From: Sporanaerobium hydrogeniformans
Lineage (GTDB): Bacteria > Bacillota > Clostridia > Lachnospirales > Cellulosilyticaceae
DNA length: 64,000 bases
Direction of reading: 5' to 3'
Assembly: GCF_002735925.1 (NCBI RefSeq)
Contig: NZ_PEDL01000005.1
Location: 62,001 to 126,000, forward strand
Shown: positions 62,837 to 64,000 of the stretch, piece by piece
How the letters are laid out: the number at the start of each line of letters is the position of its first letter
Position numbering within the stretch: the stretch's first letter is position 1
Notes under the pieces: generated by a model
Told to the model about the DNA's origin: nothing
The model's database searches: none
What the model saw: the letters and a program-made list of their open reading frames with translations, nothing else
Program-made: the position numbers and the translations under genes

Positions 62837-64000
62837 GTGAGTTTATTTAAAAAATTATTCGGTAAAAAAGAAGAAATCAAGCCAGAAACAGCTTTAACAG
62901 ACAGGCCTGAAGAAGGAATAGTATCTGCTAAAATAGTTGAAAGTATAGAGGATGGAAAAGACGAAAAGAAGCAGGCCATACTTGAAGAAGTATCTGAACC
63001 TTTATCTAAAGTTTTGGATAAAGAAGAAGGCATTACAAGTGAAAAATTAGAAGAGAGTATTCAAGTAAGAGAGGATGAAAAGGAAGAGGTGATAGGGGCA
63101 CCTAAGCAAGGATTTATAAAAAAATTATTTAGTGGTCTTACTAAAACCCGTGATACCTTATTAAAAGGAGTTGATGAGGTATTAGGTGCTTTTAAACAGA
63201 TCGATGAAGACCTTTATGAGGAATTAGAAGAAGCACTCATCATGGCGGATTTTGGAGTAGATACGACTTTGCACATCATGGAAGAGTTAAGAAGTTATGT
63301 AAAAGCACATAAAATTTCTGAGCCCTCTGCTTTAAAAGAAGCCTTACAAACGATTATTACAGAAATGATTATGGCTCAACCAGAAGATTTAATGGTTCAA
63401 GAAGGGCCTACTGTTGTCCTTGTTATTGGTGTGAATGGAGCAGGTAAAACAACAAGTATAGGAAAACTAGCCCATCTCCTAAAACAAAATGATAAAAAAG
63501 TTCTTTTAGCAGCAGCAGATACTTTCCGAGCAGCAGCTATTAATCAACTTCAAGTATGGGCAGATCGAGCAGGGGTAGACCTCATTAAACATGAGGAAGG
63601 ATCTGATGCGGCGGCAGTAGTATTTGATGCTATTGCAGCAGCTAAATCACGTAAAGTAGATGTGCTGATTTGTGATACAGCTGGACGTCTTCAGAATAAA
63701 GTTAATTTAATGAAGGAACTAGAAAAAATATCTCGTATTATTGAAAAAGAGTATCCAGAAGCCAAAAAAGAAATTTTAATTGTTTTAGATGCTACAACTG
63801 GTCAGAATGCTTTACAACAAGTAAAACTTTTCAAGGAAGTAGCTAATATTAATGGCATTATTTTGACCAAGTTAGATGGGACTGCAAAGGGTGGAGCAAT
63901 TGTAGGGATCTATTCAACCTTCCAAGTACCTGTTAAATATATTGGTGTAGGAGAAAAGATAGATGACCTTCAACCCTTTGATTCTGAAGCTTTTGCTAAA
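62837..64000 (+). CDS. ftsY: Signal recognition particle receptor FtsY (3' end missing)
   Basis: The first 388 codons of FtsY, the SRP receptor GTPase that delivers ribosomes to the membrane; the gene runs off the right edge with only the last few residues missing. The GTG at 62837 follows AGGAGG at seven bases. An acidic, charged A domain (about residues 1-85) begins with SLFKKLFGKKEEI. The N domain starts near GFIKKLFSGLTKTRDTLLKG. The G domain has VIGVNGAGKTTSIGKLA (about 196), AAADTFRAAAINQLQ, CDTAGRLQNKVNLM, TKLDGTAKGGA and GVGEKIDDLQPFD. It lies 11 bases after smc. Confidence 0.96.
   Translation, partial: MSLFKKLFGKKEEIKPETALTDRPEEGIVSAKIVESIEDGKDEKKQAILEEVSEPLSKVLDKEEGITSEKLEESIQVREDEKEEVIGAPKQGFIKKLFSGLTKTRDTLLKGVDEVLGAFKQIDEDLYEELEEALIMADFGVDTTLHIMEELRSYVKAHKISEPSALKEALQTIITEMIMAQPEDLMVQEGPTVVLVIGVNGAGKTTSIGKLAHLLKQNDKKVLLAAADTFRAAAINQLQVWADRAGVDLIKHEEGSDAAAVVFDAIAAAKSRKVDVLICDTAGRLQNKVNLMKELEKISRIIEKEYPEAKKEILIVLDATTGQNALQQVKLFKEVANINGIILTKLDGTAKGGAIVGIYSTFQVPVKYIGVGEKIDDLQPFDSEAFAK

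Noticed and set aside
1-64000. Search for CRISPR arrays, insertion sequences, prophage, defence genes, toxin-antitoxin pairs and tRNA genes
   Set aside because: No regular repeat-spacer pattern, transposase, integrase or recognisable defence or toxin gene was seen; the only clear accessory block is the nucleoside locus.

Overview
The window is low-GC, gene-dense chromosome from an endospore-forming clostridial Firmicute. The evidence is the sporulation set (a Spo0E-like peptide, spoIIGA-sigE-sigG, GerW/YtfJ, YlbJ, YmxH, SpoVD), PolC-type DNA polymerase III, CodY, class B PBPs with PASTA domains and heavy use of TTG/GTG starts. A clostridial, possibly Lachnospirales-type, organism fits best; the genus cannot be fixed from sequence alone. 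No tRNA, rRNA, insertion sequence, prophage or CRISPR array is seen.

Layout: (1) 1-5250: the 3' end of sigA/rpoD, trmK, a NIF3-like protein, a two-part nucleoside kinase, the RNase P RNA and rnhA. (2) 5250-12035: the one clearly accessory block, a nucleoside-salvage locus. It has two DcuC-family carriers around a GNAT protein, a ribokinase-like kinase and a nucleoside hydrolase, ending with a LacI-type regulator. The promoter before the first gene lies between two AAACGTTT-core sites that are probably the LacI operators. (3) 12100-26340: single genes and short operons (GltD-like flavoprotein, polC, an unrecognised acidic protein, MscS plus a GDPD-like exported protein, DUF2953-gerW, panE, ychF, lgt, and a 53-residue Spo0E-like gene too short for usual ORF cut-offs). 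(4) 26380-42185: a dcw (division and cell wall) cluster: mraZ, rsmH, ftsL, pbpB, spoVD, murE, murF, mraY, murD, ftsW, murA, ftsQ, ftsZ, without murG, murB or ftsA. It is preceded by four AAGTGG boxes at exact 10-bp spacing, and mraZ is frameshifted at a run of ten T. (5) 42186-45600: spoIIGA-sigE-sigG-ymxH-nrdR. (6) 45600-64000: comM/yifB, dprA, topA, codY, ylbJ, ylbM, pta-ackA, yceD-rpmF, plsX, acpP, rnc, smc and the start of ftsY, in conserved Firmicute order.

Most of the window is conserved housekeeping. I did not find a wholly new multi-gene system. The parts most worth a second look are: the mraZ T10 frameshift under intact MraZ boxes; a 13-bp hairpin that buries the spoVD Shine-Dalgarno sequence and is followed by TTTTT; the nucleoside locus with paired DcuC-like carriers, a 34-bp perfect palindrome on a stop codon and a hydrolase lacking the usual active-site His; an unusual KTA in place of KTG in SpoVD; and candidate sporulation promoters before spoIIGA and sigG.
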